Assembly: GCF_034932365.1 (NCBI RefSeq)
Contig: NZ_JAYGHR010000002.1
Location: forward strand, 62,001 to 126,000
From: Capilliphycus robustus
GTDB taxonomy: Bacteria > Cyanobacteriota > Cyanobacteriia > Cyanobacteriales > Microcoleaceae
Length of the DNA stretch: 64,000 nt
Reading direction: 5' to 3'
The notes under the pieces are model-generated. The model made no database searches, was not told the origin of the DNA, and was given only the letters and a program-made list of their open reading frames with translations. Position 1 is the first letter of the stretch, and every line of letters starts with the position of its first letter. Position numbers and translations under genes: made by a program. Below are positions 37,050-45,790 of this stretch, in pieces.

Positions 37050-39161
37050 TTACAGGGAAATGCTTGCACCTTTTTTAACCACAAGTGTGATTTGTTCTGT
37101 TGTCCATTCATAACTAGCAGAAACCGCAGAATTAACATTTTTGGTTGGCGGAGCATCTTCACTAGCAAAGTAAGCTGCTAAGAATTTTGCCAGTGGAGTG
37201 GTCGCTTTTCCCGCATTTTTCTGCTGAATAGGTTTATCCAATGGGGGTAGTTCTAACCAGTCAAAGCTAGTGCCATCAACTGTAGCAAAAACTTTAAGAA
37301 TATCTGACCCTTCCTGATAACCGTTAGGAAGACTGGTTTTAATTGGCCAGAGGATTTCACCTTCTTTATCTAAAGGTTGAAAAGCCGCACCAGTTGGATA
37401 GCCTTTTTGAATACTCCAATCCGGCTGAATTGCGAGTACAGTAATATTGAGAGTTTGAGAAGATTTGTTGCAAATCCGCAGGCAAGCATATCGACTAACA
37501 TCAAGGGTAGGAATGTTACCTACAGCGTCAAACGGTTGTAATTCTAGTTTCTCGCCCGGTTCATAATTATCGGGTAATGCACAGAGTTCTACTGTGATTT
37601 TTCCTTTTAGTGGAGACATGGGATCGTGGTTTTCTAGGTCTATGGTGGAGCGATATTTAGACAAATGCACCAAGCGTTTTACCACAGTAACGGCAGCATT
37701 AGGATCGCCGACTTTGAGAGCGGGTCGCAAATTAGCAACGGGTTCTCCAGCACGATCCAAAATAATATACTCATCTGCTTTGATAGACACCTGATAATCA
37801 ATGGATTCATCGCCAGAAACTAATTCCACCCAACCCTTACCTTCTGACATTGCCGACTCAACAGCTTGCAATGCAATTTGTGGATCTATTTCTTTTTCCT
37901 GTGGCGGTAATAAACGAATCTTACGCACAAGCTGGGTATTAGGAGACAGCAATAAAGCGCAAGCACTCGAATCAATATCCTCTATCTTTCTCTCTCCAAG
38001 CATTTCGGTAATCGTTGCCCAGGAATTTCCCCCACCGAGTTTTGTAATTTCAACTAATGCTAATCGCTGATCTATCTGGGTCAAATCTGCTGTATCGGGG
38101 TAGATAGCAAATTCTGCACCTTTACGCAAACCTTGAGCTTGACCCGCATTTAACTTAACCTGTTTATTCTCTAAATCAACCTCGATCACCGATACCGTTA
38201 AGTTGGAGGAGGCGAAGTCATTTCCGAAGAAACTGCGATCGCATAAACCTTGCAACATCGGTGTTTGTTTTTCAAACTGAGTATGGACTTTACTAAAAAT
38301 GTGATTGTGAAGTCTTTTGGCACTCACTCCGGTTCCGAATTTCTTTAAAGACTCTAACAGCCAGTAAGTCAGCGCTCCACCACGTTCTCCATTAAAATCT
38401 GTCTCGTAAGCATATTCATTATCTCGACAAGCGGCGAATAAAGTGAAACCAATAGGTTCAAGCCAACCACTACTTGTAACGTTGCGAGTATTTTTATTGT
38501 TCTGTGCCAAAGTTTGCCAAGTTTGAGCCAATTCATCGGCAGATGCGACTAAACTTTCTGTGGGTCGTGGTGTTGTGTCAATACCACCCCCTTCTGCTCG
38601 ACGAATATCACAATTATCTCCAATATTTCGTGCGGCACCTCCAGAATGACAGCTATCGAGTACGACTGTAACCACTAATCCCTTATCTACCATATTTTTT
38701 AGGAGTTCTGCTAACTCAAAGTCGCGGAGATAGCGAACTTCTGGGTTTCCAATATCGGTGGGAACTAATGACTCGTCAATTCCTTTCTCTCCTTTAATGT
38801 CTTTGTAATTAGTTTCTGCACGTCCCCCGTGACCGGAGTAGTGAATATATACCTGGTCTTGAGGTTGAGCTTTCTCAGTAATTTCTTTAAACTTGGCTAC
38901 CATATTTTCGTAGGTTGGCCATTTGTCTTTGGGTTCTGATGGCTCAGTGGAACCTTCAACATTGGAAGCTGTTAGCTTGAGAATTTGGGTTTCCGGTACT
39001 CCTTTTTGTTTTAAAAAAGCCTCTACGTCGTTGATGTCGCGGACGCATCCCTTGAGATTTTTGTAATAACTACCATCTGGCAATTTATTGGGCAGGTAGC
39101 AATCGATTCCTATCAGTAATGCGTGGAAATTCAAACCGTTTGTAAGAGTTACGTCTGTCAT
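37050..39161 (-). CDS. Orthocaspase/metacaspase-like peptidase with C-terminal DUF4384-like region
   Basis: 703 residues. The first 330 residues are a caspase-hemoglobinase fold: ALLIGIDCYLPN opening, catalytic His111 in HYSGHGGR and Cys171 in VVLDSCHSGGAAR. Cyanobacterial orthocaspases cut after Arg or Lys and are often calcium-activated. The remaining half is beta-rich and resembles the surface-sensor-like region often fused to cyanobacterial caspases (TLNITVLAIQPDWSIQKGYP, GEILWPIKTSLPNGY). The gene lies 125 bases upstream of the caspase-STAND gene on the same strand, so two caspases are encoded together; one may activate the other. No signal peptide. Confidence 0.88.
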   Translation of the reverse strand: MTDVTLTNGLNFHALLIGIDCYLPNKLPDGSYYKNLKGCVRDINDVEAFLKQKGVPETQILKLTASNVEGSTEPSEPKDKWPTYENMVAKFKEITEKAQPQDQVYIHYSGHGGRAETNYKDIKGEKGIDESLVPTDIGNPEVRYLRDFELAELLKNMVDKGLVVTVVLDSCHSGGAARNIGDNCDIRRAEGGGIDTTPRPTESLVASADELAQTWQTLAQNNKNTRNVTSSGWLEPIGFTLFAACRDNEYAYETDFNGERGGALTYWLLESLKKFGTGVSAKRLHNHIFSKVHTQFEKQTPMLQGLCDRSFFGNDFASSNLTVSVIEVDLENKQVKLNAGQAQGLRKGAEFAIYPDTADLTQIDQRLALVEITKLGGGNSWATITEMLGERKIEDIDSSACALLLSPNTQLVRKIRLLPPQEKEIDPQIALQAVESAMSEGKGWVELVSGDESIDYQVSIKADEYIILDRAGEPVANLRPALKVGDPNAAVTVVKRLVHLSKYRSTIDLENHDPMSPLKGKITVELCALPDNYEPGEKLELQPFDAVGNIPTLDVSRYACLRICNKSSQTLNITVLAIQPDWSIQKGYPTGAAFQPLDKEGEILWPIKTSLPNGYQEGSDILKVFATVDGTSFDWLELPPLDKPIQQKNAGKATTPLAKFLAAYFASEDAPPTKNVNSAVSASYEWTTEQITLVVKKGASISL

Positions 39162-39357
39162 ATTAGTTCCAATTGATTTTTCTGGAGTTGTTGTCTTGAG
39201 AATACTGAGACAAACTGCACCGAAGCAAGTTGAAAATTTAAAGCTTCAATCCGGCTTCAGCATTGCGTTTGGGTAGTGGGGGAAGTGATTTGACTTCGGG
39301 GATTCCCCGAACTTTATTTGGGGGTCAAATCGAATAAAAGTAAAATGGGAGACTTTT

Positions 39358-39681
39358 TCATGCTTCAATAGCCTCGTTTACAGGGGTCGTTTCTGTTATC
39401 GAGGCTTGTGGGTTGGAAATTTCAGATTCATTAACTTTGCTTTTCCAAACTTCACAAATTGTTTCGGATGTTGCAGAGGAAATTGTTTTAATAATGAGGA
39501 CAGCTAAAATTGCTGCAATGGGATAAGCTAACTGTAAGTTAGCCGCTAAAAATGGAATTAATGCTTGGGCTGCCGTCCCCCAATTCTCTTTAAATTTTCC
39601 AGCAACTTTTCCCAGATGCTCTTTTAATAAAGCTTGGGATTGAGTTTGAATGATTTGTTCATCAAACAGGTCACTACACAT
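39358..39681 (-). CDS. Small membrane protein upstream of the caspase genes
   Basis: 107 residues, not recognised. An amphipathic helical first half (IIQTQSQALLKEHLGKVAGK) precedes one long hydrophobic stretch (about 53-75, YPIAAILAVLIIKTI), with a Ser/Thr/Glu-rich end. The size and a single membrane helix are like the small effectors or anchors found next to caspase and STAND genes. It precedes the orthocaspase by about 200 bases on the same strand, so it may be the first gene of that operon. It begins 21 bases after the broken MFS gene. Confidence 0.55.
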   Translation of the reverse strand: MCSDLFDEQIIQTQSQALLKEHLGKVAGKFKENWGTAAQALIPFLAANLQLAYPIAAILAVLIIKTISSATSETICEVWKSKVNESEISNPQASITETTPVNEAIEA

Positions 39682-39701
39682 TAATTTGTAGGCTTTTGCA
39701 T

Positions 39702-39998
39702 TTAACTTTTGGAAGAAGCGATCGCCACAGTAGCCAGAGCAGCACCAGAATCACTGAGAATCATAGCCCAGCGGCGGCTCCATCGGTCTACCAAGACACC
39801 AGCCAGGGGGGAAATCACAATCAGGGGTAGGGCACCTGATACAGTAATTAGGGTAAATTGCGTGATTGATCCAGTGCGCTGGTATACCCAGATGCCTAAA
39901 GCAAAATCAGTGAGGCTGGAGCCGATTAGGGAGACTAATTGTCCAAACCAGATGAGAATGAAAACTCTCATCCCAATGTGCGTGGGGTATTTGATCAT
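39702..39998 (-). pseudogene. N-terminal fragment of an MFS exporter
   Basis: 98 residues covering the first two to three transmembrane helices of a major facilitator: FILIWFGQLVSLIGSSLTDF, then WVYQRTGSITQFTLI and the loop motif GVLVDRWSRRWAM (the MFS G-x3-D-R-x-G-R-R variant). The reading ends in ASSKS and a stop, joining directly to sequence that leads into the small membrane gene. A full protein would have about 400 residues. It follows lanM by about 80 bases on the same strand, so it was probably the lanthipeptide export or immunity pump and is now lost. Confidence 0.75.
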
Positions 39999-40079
39999 AT
40001 TTTTGCTGCCAAAATCATCTATCTGTCCCTATTCCAGGCAAACTCACAGACGTTTTTCTTACTGATGAATCAAGAGAAT

Positions 40080-43000
40080 TTATTCCCAGAGCAACACTGA
40101 GGGTAGTGCTTCTGGGTGTGCCAGCCGCAGCAACTCATAGCCAATGCCAGCGCTTCCTTGAAAGAAGCCGGGGTTGAATACATGGTTGGGCAAGTTAGCA
40201 AACAATTGATAGCCTCCGGCTTGTTTGGCTCTGGCTAATACCCAAGCTGCTCTTTGTTGTGCCATTGTCAGCAATTCAGGGCGGGATAGTTTTTGTGCCC
40301 CCAGCAGCAGCACTTCGCAGCGACCTAAATTGCCACAGCAAAGATTATCTACCCCTTGCAAGCCGTACTTCTGAGTCGTCTGCAATGCCACTTCTATATC
40401 TTGATGGATTTCCGAGGTTTCTAAAATCGACAAACCACCCAACCGTCCTAAGCCAATCCCCGTAGCACCATGACACCAACTAACTGTATTAAAACCCGGT
40501 TGACCATTTTTTTGAGTAAAAGAACGGAAATCAGGCCAGTTAGCGGCAGAGGTTGAAAAGACACTGCGTTCATAAGCAATTCCATCACAGGCTGCCTCTA
40601 AATAGTTGCTGTCCTGCGTCACTGAGTAAAGTCTCAGCAGAGCGTAGGCAATTCCGGCAGCACCGTGAGAGAAGCCGGTGAGGGGTCGTTTGGCAACCGT
40701 ATTCCAAGCTTTAGGCGCACCGTCTTCACTTATTTGCTGGTCGAGCAGATGTTGTCCGCAGGCGATCGCCTTCTCTAAAACCGTAGTTTCAGCCGTCGCT
40801 TCATAGAGAGACAATAATCCTAGAATTGTTCCGGCTGCCCCGCCAATAATATCCAACTGTCGATCTGCGGCAATCAGTTCTGGGGTAATCCAACTGGCAA
40901 AATGACGTGCATCAGTCAACAAGGTCCCATCTTCCAGAAATTGACTCGCCTTCACTAAGGCATAAATGATTGACCCTAAACCAGTTGCACCACCTATCCC
41001 CGTAAGCCGAGCAAAGCGTCGCTGGGCATCTGAGTCCAACATTTCTAGTTGCCGCCGCAGGGGCTGTAACACTCGCAATGCCAACTCGCTGAATCGAGGC
41101 TCCTGAGTCACCTGATACAGTCCGGCAAGGAATAAAGCCACCCCACAGCGTCCATCATAGAGGCCATCCCCCAGCACTTGTAACTGGAATCGCTCGGCTT
41201 CAGGGACAAAGCCCATGCCAATCCAATTGAGACTGCCATCAGCATCTTGAATCGCTCTGGCTTCAAGTTCAGTCGCAATCTTCCGTGCTTCTTGAATCAG
41301 TTGTTCTGAATTGAGGGGCGGCAGAGACTCTTCCTGCCGTTGTTGATGCTCATTATTAGCGGTTTGTGCGACTCTGGCAAAAAAGGCTCCTTGAATAATC
41401 GCTACTTGTCGGGTCATATCTATTTCATCCAGGGCTTGCAATTGCTCTATCACCTGTTGATAGCTGGCTTGCTTGAAATACTGGGGAATTACTGAGATAC
41501 CCTTCAGAGTTAGGGCATCGCTATTCGCCCTAGCCGTAAAGAAGGGAATATCCAATTGCTCCATAGCCCGGAGTTCTGCCTGGAGAATGGGCCAGGCATT
41601 GGGTTTTTCCTGGGCAACTAGATAAGCTTGACTGAGAAGATCGATCTTAATGCTGTAGTCTGCACCATTCTTGAGATAATCTGGTGCCCAGGCCCGTTGC
41701 AAAATGGTGAAGTAGATGCGGGTAGCCCGGAAAACAAATCGTACCTGCTGATGCTGGAACACTGCTAATGGGCTATCTGACACCAGTAAGCTTTCCTTGT
41801 GAGTCATCAAAAAGCAGTACATTTGCTCAAACCCTTCACTGAGTTGCCCTTGATAATCGTTCGGAGACAGGGCAGTATCCCCTAAAAGGGGCACATTTTT
41901 CTCGATAGGCAAGGTGACTGTTTCGTTACGCAGGTGCATGTTATCGGTGTTGATAGCCTGCCACCGTGGCACTTTTTGAGGGGCTTGCTGAGAATGGGTG
42001 CTGCCCAAGCCACTGATATCGTAGGCAATGCGCTTATCCACACTAAAGTCCCAGCGGGGCAGCAGTCCTGTACGTAATACAGAGTCCAAAAACAGTTGCA
42101 GGGAATCTGTTTCCAATGCTTGGTCCGTCGGTGAATTTTCGATGGGATTGGCTTCATGGTGCAACAGGGTTTCCATATCGATCAGCACCAGGTGTTCGCC
42201 ACTGGCGATCAGGTTCTCCTGGTGACAGTCAGTTCCCCGTAGGGCATAGATCAGACACAGCAACATACCCGCCCGCCGATAAAAGCGTTCGACCGCTGCT
42301 TGGTCTGTACAGGGTTGGTATTCGACATATTCAACCCAGCCGTAATCCTGCTGGTTGAGTACCTGGATTACCTTAAGCTCTAATAGTTGGCTTTGGTGAT
42401 TACACCAGTGGAGAAACTGGTTCCAGGCTACTTCCAGACCCAAATCCTTGGGTTTGTAGATTAGCTTGAGTCCTGATTCCCAGGTGAGCAGGATAACAGT
42501 GCGCCCCTGATTGTGCGAATCGGAAAGGGAGGCTTTGATTTGAGAAACTTTGCCTAAAGGCTGTGGTTCTGGGTTGAACTCCCCACGTTCTGGGTTAGGG
42601 AGAGTCTCTAAGTCGCCATCCTGAGACTTGTTATTTGTAATTAAGCCAAATGTCTGCTGAATAGCATCCCGATCTTGAACCAGACGCTGAATAAATTCAG
42701 CCGTTGCTTCAACCCAAAAATCCACGGTGGTTGCGAGCAATCGACCTAAAACGGGGTAATTCTGGAAAAAGTTTGATAAACCATCCTCTAAGAGTTGATG
42801 AACAAACTGGTTGTATTTTGTCTTGCTATTGCTGGGTTCTTCTTCTAGCCCCAGCAGGTTGAGTAAATTTTGACTAAAGGGACGAACTTTAGAGAATTCA
42901 AAATTTAGGGTCTTGCTAGAGATCGTTGCCAACCGTTGTAATAAACTGTGTTCCAAGGAATGGTAAGCTTTTTCTGAAAGGATAGATAGGGGAAGTTTTG

Positions 43001-43472
43001 CTGAGGAAAGCTGAGAGGAACCCAAGCGCGTCAGTAAATTCTGTCTAGCAACTTTGATGGCAGGTAACAGGATATCTTCAAAGACAACGGGAGCGTCTGG
43101 TGCGGTTGGCAGTAATATTTCAGCGTTAGGATTGAAATTTGTCGCCGTTTGCATTATTTGGCGCAAGGTTTCTGCCCATGTTGGCAAAGGCTGTTCGGTT
43201 GCAAGCTGTACTGTTCCTAATCGCAGACAAACCGTGTCGAGGTCTAAATTCTCCCATTGCAAGCGTTTCTGTAAAGTTGTTAGTTTACCTTCATGAGAAA
43301 CGGTTTGACACCAGCGATTGAGGCGATTCTCAATCTTTTGTTCGTTTGTCTTTTCTGTAACAACGACGAAACGTTCTCCATCAAGCCGTTCCCAAAGGAA
43401 ACTGCCATTAGTAACAATCGTAGCAAGTTCGGCTTGGGTGATGTAGCGGTGTTTAACAAGCAGTTGAGACAT
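40080..43472 (-). CDS. lanM: LanM, class II lanthipeptide synthetase
   Basis: 1130 residues, the standard LanM length. The N-terminal 650 residues are the DUF4135 dehydratase, which phosphorylates and eliminates Ser/Thr in the precursor core: GRTVILLTWESGLKLIYKPK, LLCLIYALRGTDCHQENL and GEHLVLIDMETLLHHE are conserved. The C-terminal 400 residues are the LanC-like cyclase with a helical toroid: LTGFSHGAAGIAYALLRLY, then the zinc site SWCHGATGIGLGR and CCGNLGR. It joins Cys thiols to the dehydrated residues to make thioether rings. Two Nif11-leader precursors lie just upstream on the same strand, making a complete core biosynthetic set. Confidence 0.95.
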   Translation of the reverse strand: MSQLLVKHRYITQAELATIVTNGSFLWERLDGERFVVVTEKTNEQKIENRLNRWCQTVSHEGKLTTLQKRLQWENLDLDTVCLRLGTVQLATEQPLPTWAETLRQIMQTATNFNPNAEILLPTAPDAPVVFEDILLPAIKVARQNLLTRLGSSQLSSAKLPLSILSEKAYHSLEHSLLQRLATISSKTLNFEFSKVRPFSQNLLNLLGLEEEPSNSKTKYNQFVHQLLEDGLSNFFQNYPVLGRLLATTVDFWVEATAEFIQRLVQDRDAIQQTFGLITNNKSQDGDLETLPNPERGEFNPEPQPLGKVSQIKASLSDSHNQGRTVILLTWESGLKLIYKPKDLGLEVAWNQFLHWCNHQSQLLELKVIQVLNQQDYGWVEYVEYQPCTDQAAVERFYRRAGMLLCLIYALRGTDCHQENLIASGEHLVLIDMETLLHHEANPIENSPTDQALETDSLQLFLDSVLRTGLLPRWDFSVDKRIAYDISGLGSTHSQQAPQKVPRWQAINTDNMHLRNETVTLPIEKNVPLLGDTALSPNDYQGQLSEGFEQMYCFLMTHKESLLVSDSPLAVFQHQQVRFVFRATRIYFTILQRAWAPDYLKNGADYSIKIDLLSQAYLVAQEKPNAWPILQAELRAMEQLDIPFFTARANSDALTLKGISVIPQYFKQASYQQVIEQLQALDEIDMTRQVAIIQGAFFARVAQTANNEHQQRQEESLPPLNSEQLIQEARKIATELEARAIQDADGSLNWIGMGFVPEAERFQLQVLGDGLYDGRCGVALFLAGLYQVTQEPRFSELALRVLQPLRRQLEMLDSDAQRRFARLTGIGGATGLGSIIYALVKASQFLEDGTLLTDARHFASWITPELIAADRQLDIIGGAAGTILGLLSLYEATAETTVLEKAIACGQHLLDQQISEDGAPKAWNTVAKRPLTGFSHGAAGIAYALLRLYSVTQDSNYLEAACDGIAYERSVFSTSAANWPDFRSFTQKNGQPGFNTVSWCHGATGIGLGRLGGLSILETSEIHQDIEVALQTTQKYGLQGVDNLCCGNLGRCEVLLLGAQKLSRPELLTMAQQRAAWVLARAKQAGGYQLFANLPNHVFNPGFFQGSAGIGYELLRLAHPEALPSVLLWE

Positions 43473-43522
43473 GAGAAATTTCTTTTCTTAGATTTTGATT
43501 TGAGTTCAATGTTTAAGAAATT

Positions 43523-43612
43523 GCCCAAAACCAGAGGAATTTGTAGGATTCCGTCTCAGACATCGGTTTTGGGCCAACAGTTTTACGCTTTTTGGCCTAG
43601 AATGTGGATAAG
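43523..43612 (-). repeat. Copy 1 of a duplicated hairpin element between precursor and lanM
   Basis: About 90 bases between the 92-residue precursor and lanM, duplicated at 43969-44058 behind the other precursor. On the minus strand it folds as GCCCAAAACC ... GGTTTTGGGC around an inner stem GAATC-CTACA-AATTC. Between the copies one inner pair changes from A-T to C-G on both sides at once, which supports a selected RNA fold. A processing site, attenuator or stabiliser between precursor and enzyme is plausible. Confidence 0.65.
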
Positions 43613-43616
43613 CATC

Positions 43617-43895
43617 TTATCGCGTACAATTCGTATTAAACTTTGTATATCGTTTTCTTAGAGTTTGTGGTCCCCCCGATATAGCTAGTAAATCTTCCTC
43701 GCTCATTTCTTGGATGAATATTTCGACTTGAATGTAGGTGAGCAATTTAGTTACATCTTCTATTGTAAAATTGTCACCTTTCTCAGCAGCAGCAGTTGTC
43801 AACAGTTTAATAGCTTCATCTTGGGTCTTTGCTTCTTGAATTTGCTGACGTACCTGCTCATCTTGAAGCAGAGCTTTAATTTTGTTAATAGACAT
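43617..43895 (-). CDS. Nif11-leader lanthipeptide precursor (core with one Cys)
   Basis: 92 residues with AAGGAGA before the ATG. The helical leader is of the Nif11 type (VRQQIQEAKTQDEAIKLL, IEDVTKLLTYIQVE) and ends in EEDLLAISGG, a double-glycine cut site at 74-75. The predicted 17-residue core, PQTLRKRYTKFNTNCTR, has four Thr but only one Cys (residue 90), so at most one thioether ring. It lies 145 bases upstream of lanM on the same strand. The core is unusually basic for a lanthipeptide. The peptidase-exporter that would remove the leader is not in the window. Confidence 0.88.
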   Translation of the reverse strand: MSINKIKALLQDEQVRQQIQEAKTQDEAIKLLTTAAAEKGDNFTIEDVTKLLTYIQVEIFIQEMSEEDLLAISGGPQTLRKRYTKFNTNCTR

Positions 43896-43968
43896 TATTT
43901 TTCTCCTTGAATGATTGAGCTTGGTTGTTGAGAAGTTGTTGACGAAAAAGCTTTCCAGGTATCGAAAT

Positions 43969-44058
43969 TGCCCAAAGCAGGATGACTTTGTAGAAGTCCG
44001 TCTCAGACATCGGTTTTGGGCAAACGGTTTTACGCCTTTTGGCCTAGAATGTGGAAAG
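43969..44058 (-). repeat. Copy 2 of the duplicated hairpin element
   Basis: Paired with 43523-43612; the sequence around TCCGTCTCAGACATCGGTTT and GGCCTAGAATGTGGA is shared. Here the inner stem is GACTT-CTACA-AAGTC and the outer stem TTGCCCAAA/TTTGGGCAA. It lies between the two precursor genes. Confidence 0.65.
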
Positions 44059-44059
44059 G

Positions 44060-44407
44060 CTATTCGGGACAGCTACACCAGCTTTTAGTGCCGACCGTAA
44101 GCGGTGCCAACCCTGTATTAGCCCCTCCCGATACAGTTAGTAAATCTACCTCGCTCAATTCATCTTCGGCACGCCATAAGTTACTGATCGCAGCTTCTAC
44201 TGCACTAGCAGCTTGCACTTCCTGAATGCTGAAGGAGTAACCGTACTCTTCACCCAACGCAACTACGAGTTGAGAAAGGCTTTCCACATCGGTTGCTGCT
44301 TTGAGTTTGTTTTGCAGCACAGAGTTGCTCAATACTTCTTGGAAAAACTGTTCCAATTCGCTTGTGTTAGCTGTGGTTTGTGCTTGATCTAAAGTAATAG
44401 TAGTCAT
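44060..44407 (-). CDS. Nif11-leader lanthipeptide precursor (core with two Cys)
   Basis: 115 residues. The leader (about 15-95) is Nif11-like, with ELEQFFQEVLSNSVLQNKLK and YGYSFSIQEVQAASAVEAAI, closing with SEVDLLTVSGG (Gly94-Gly95). The 20-residue core ends TKSWCSCPE and contains Thr98, Thr104, Thr107, Ser109 and Ser112 with Cys111 and Cys113, so two rings are possible. The Cys-Ser-Cys arrangement limits ring geometry to small or overlapping rings. It is the first gene of the lanthipeptide set, and its core is unrelated to the other precursor's. One LanM with diverse cores is the prochlorosin-like pattern. Confidence 0.9.
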   Translation of the reverse strand: MTTITLDQAQTTANTSELEQFFQEVLSNSVLQNKLKAATDVESLSQLVVALGEEYGYSFSIQEVQAASAVEAAISNLWRAEDELSEVDLLTVSGGANTGLAPLTVGTKSWCSCPE

Positions 44408-44553
44408 GTTTGTTGCCTTTGAAAAATAGAGTGTTTTGGGAAATGCAAGGTTTAGCTTTTTTGCTTGTTTCCTTTGCTTTCCATATCTACATAGTATCTA
44501 GATGCAATTAAAATGAATAGTCGCACAAATGAGTGATACAGGAAAAACTGACT

Positions 44554-44785
44554 GATATCAAGTTCAGTTGAATACCCATAATTAATAAATATAGCTTGGG
44601 TTGAGGTCACGGATGCTGTTGACGAATTCGTGAAACCAAGGTTTATGCTGTATCTTGCTCCCTTCTCCCAAGGTTGGGAGAGGGGCTGGGGGTGAGGGCT
44701 ACAGGGATTTCTGGGTTTGTCGTCAGGGATGATAGCTTGAGATTCTGTTTGTTTTCCCTTTGGGTATTCAACCGGACTTGATCTC
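44554..44785. mobile_element. MITE-like element with imperfect 25-bp inverted repeats
   Basis: Left end 44554-44578 (GATATCAAGTTCAGTTGAAT then ACCCA) and right end 44761-44785 are inverted copies with 22 of 25 positions matching. The 232-bp unit has no transposase gene and encloses the GC-rich repeat at 44657-44700. The weak reading frame spanning it is not a real gene. Confidence 0.55.
44657..44700. repeat. GC-rich palindromic repeat
   Basis: CTCCCTTCTCCCAAGGTTGG, then GAGAGGGGCTGGGGGTGAGG. It contains the palindrome CTCCCAA-GG-TTGGGAG. Sequences of this kind are widely repeated in cyanobacterial genomes and give spurious PHPQPLSQ peptides when translated. Confidence 0.6.
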
Positions 44786-44819
44786 ATAATTTATCATTCA
44801 TCATTCAATTGTGTGAATT

Positions 44820-45758
44820 TCACAGCATAAAATTCTCGGTAACAGTAATATCTCTCCAAACTATTTTCACGCCAAAACTATCGCCGACAGCAGCGTTAAA
44901 TTCCAAGGAAATTTTTTGGTTATCGTTTTTAGTTAAGGCTTCCATCACGGCAGTTTCTTCTTCATCTAAAATCATAATCCCTAGAGAGGGTGGCAGGTAT
45001 TCTTGACCGTTTGTTGGGTGTAACTCTACAATAATGTTCATTTCGTCTAAGTCGTTTTCGTCCGGGCTAACCTTGACAACTATTCCGACCGATGCGCCGT
45101 TACCTTTGATTCCTAAATTAATCAATTTAGCCCGAGAAACCGAGTTTATTTCCCTTTCGTCATGGCTTCTAAATTGCCAAGCAATTTGTTGAGAAAATAT
45201 GGATTCTATTGGCAACCAATTGGATTCATAAATATTCTCCAACCATTGTTTTAAGTTGGCGGTTTCTTGACGATTTAATTGATTATTTTGTAACTCTAAC
45301 TGTTCGAGGTAATCTAAGAAAAACTCCAGAGGTTGTAGTTGCTCAATAGGAAACTCATCAATTGATACTTCCTTGATAAACCCCAACAAATTCGCCGATT
45401 GCAAAGATTTATTGATCTGCACAACTATATAACCAATTCGGTTGGATTGAACTTCTGGTGGCACATAGACAAACTCTGCATCTTCTAACACCGGACGACA
45501 TTCTAATTTTCCGCAATTTTTCACGAATAAATCGGCGACATCCGTTAGCGTTTGTTCTGCCGGATTCCAACTTTCACTCGCTTCTAAGTCGGTTTCAAAT
45601 CCCATACACTCCAGATAGAACTTTACGAAAAATACGGACAAAGTATTCAGCAGAACTTGCTGACTTTTTTCCGGCGTTGCTTGCTGTCTTGCTCTTTTTT
45701 CTGCCACCCTAACAGCTACGGTTGATATCGGTCCTGTAAATGTAGAAATCGTTAACAT
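44820..45758 (-). CDS. DUF1822 family protein
   Basis: 312 residues; a cyanobacterial family of unknown biochemical role. Supporting features are the acidic centre (VLEDAEFVYVPPEVQSNRIG), the IDEFPIEQLQPLEFFLDYLE helix and the C-terminal beta-rich SLGIMILDEEETAVMEAL. DUF1822 genes are commonly paired with a small sigma factor, exactly as here: the sigma gene ends 33 bases upstream. A role as a partner or target of that sigma factor is a reasonable inference. No transmembrane segments or catalytic motif are visible. Confidence 0.75.
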   Translation of the reverse strand: MLTISTFTGPISTVAVRVAEKRARQQATPEKSQQVLLNTLSVFFVKFYLECMGFETDLEASESWNPAEQTLTDVADLFVKNCGKLECRPVLEDAEFVYVPPEVQSNRIGYIVVQINKSLQSANLLGFIKEVSIDEFPIEQLQPLEFFLDYLEQLELQNNQLNRQETANLKQWLENIYESNWLPIESIFSQQIAWQFRSHDEREINSVSRAKLINLGIKGNGASVGIVVKVSPDENDLDEMNIIVELHPTNGQEYLPPSLGIMILDEEETAVMEALTKNDNQKISLEFNAAVGDSFGVKIVWRDITVTENFML

Positions 45759-45790
45759 ATTACTCCTTTGTTTTCCTCTAATTTAAAAGT

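Noticed and set aside
39702..39998. Considered as a complete small membrane protein
   Set aside because: Helices and loop motif match only the first quarter of an MFS transporter, so truncation is the simpler reading.
44452..44787. 111-codon minus-strand frame
   Set aside because: It runs through the MITE-like unit and the GC-rich palindrome (PHPQPLSQ peptide), has no ribosome-binding site and no family features.
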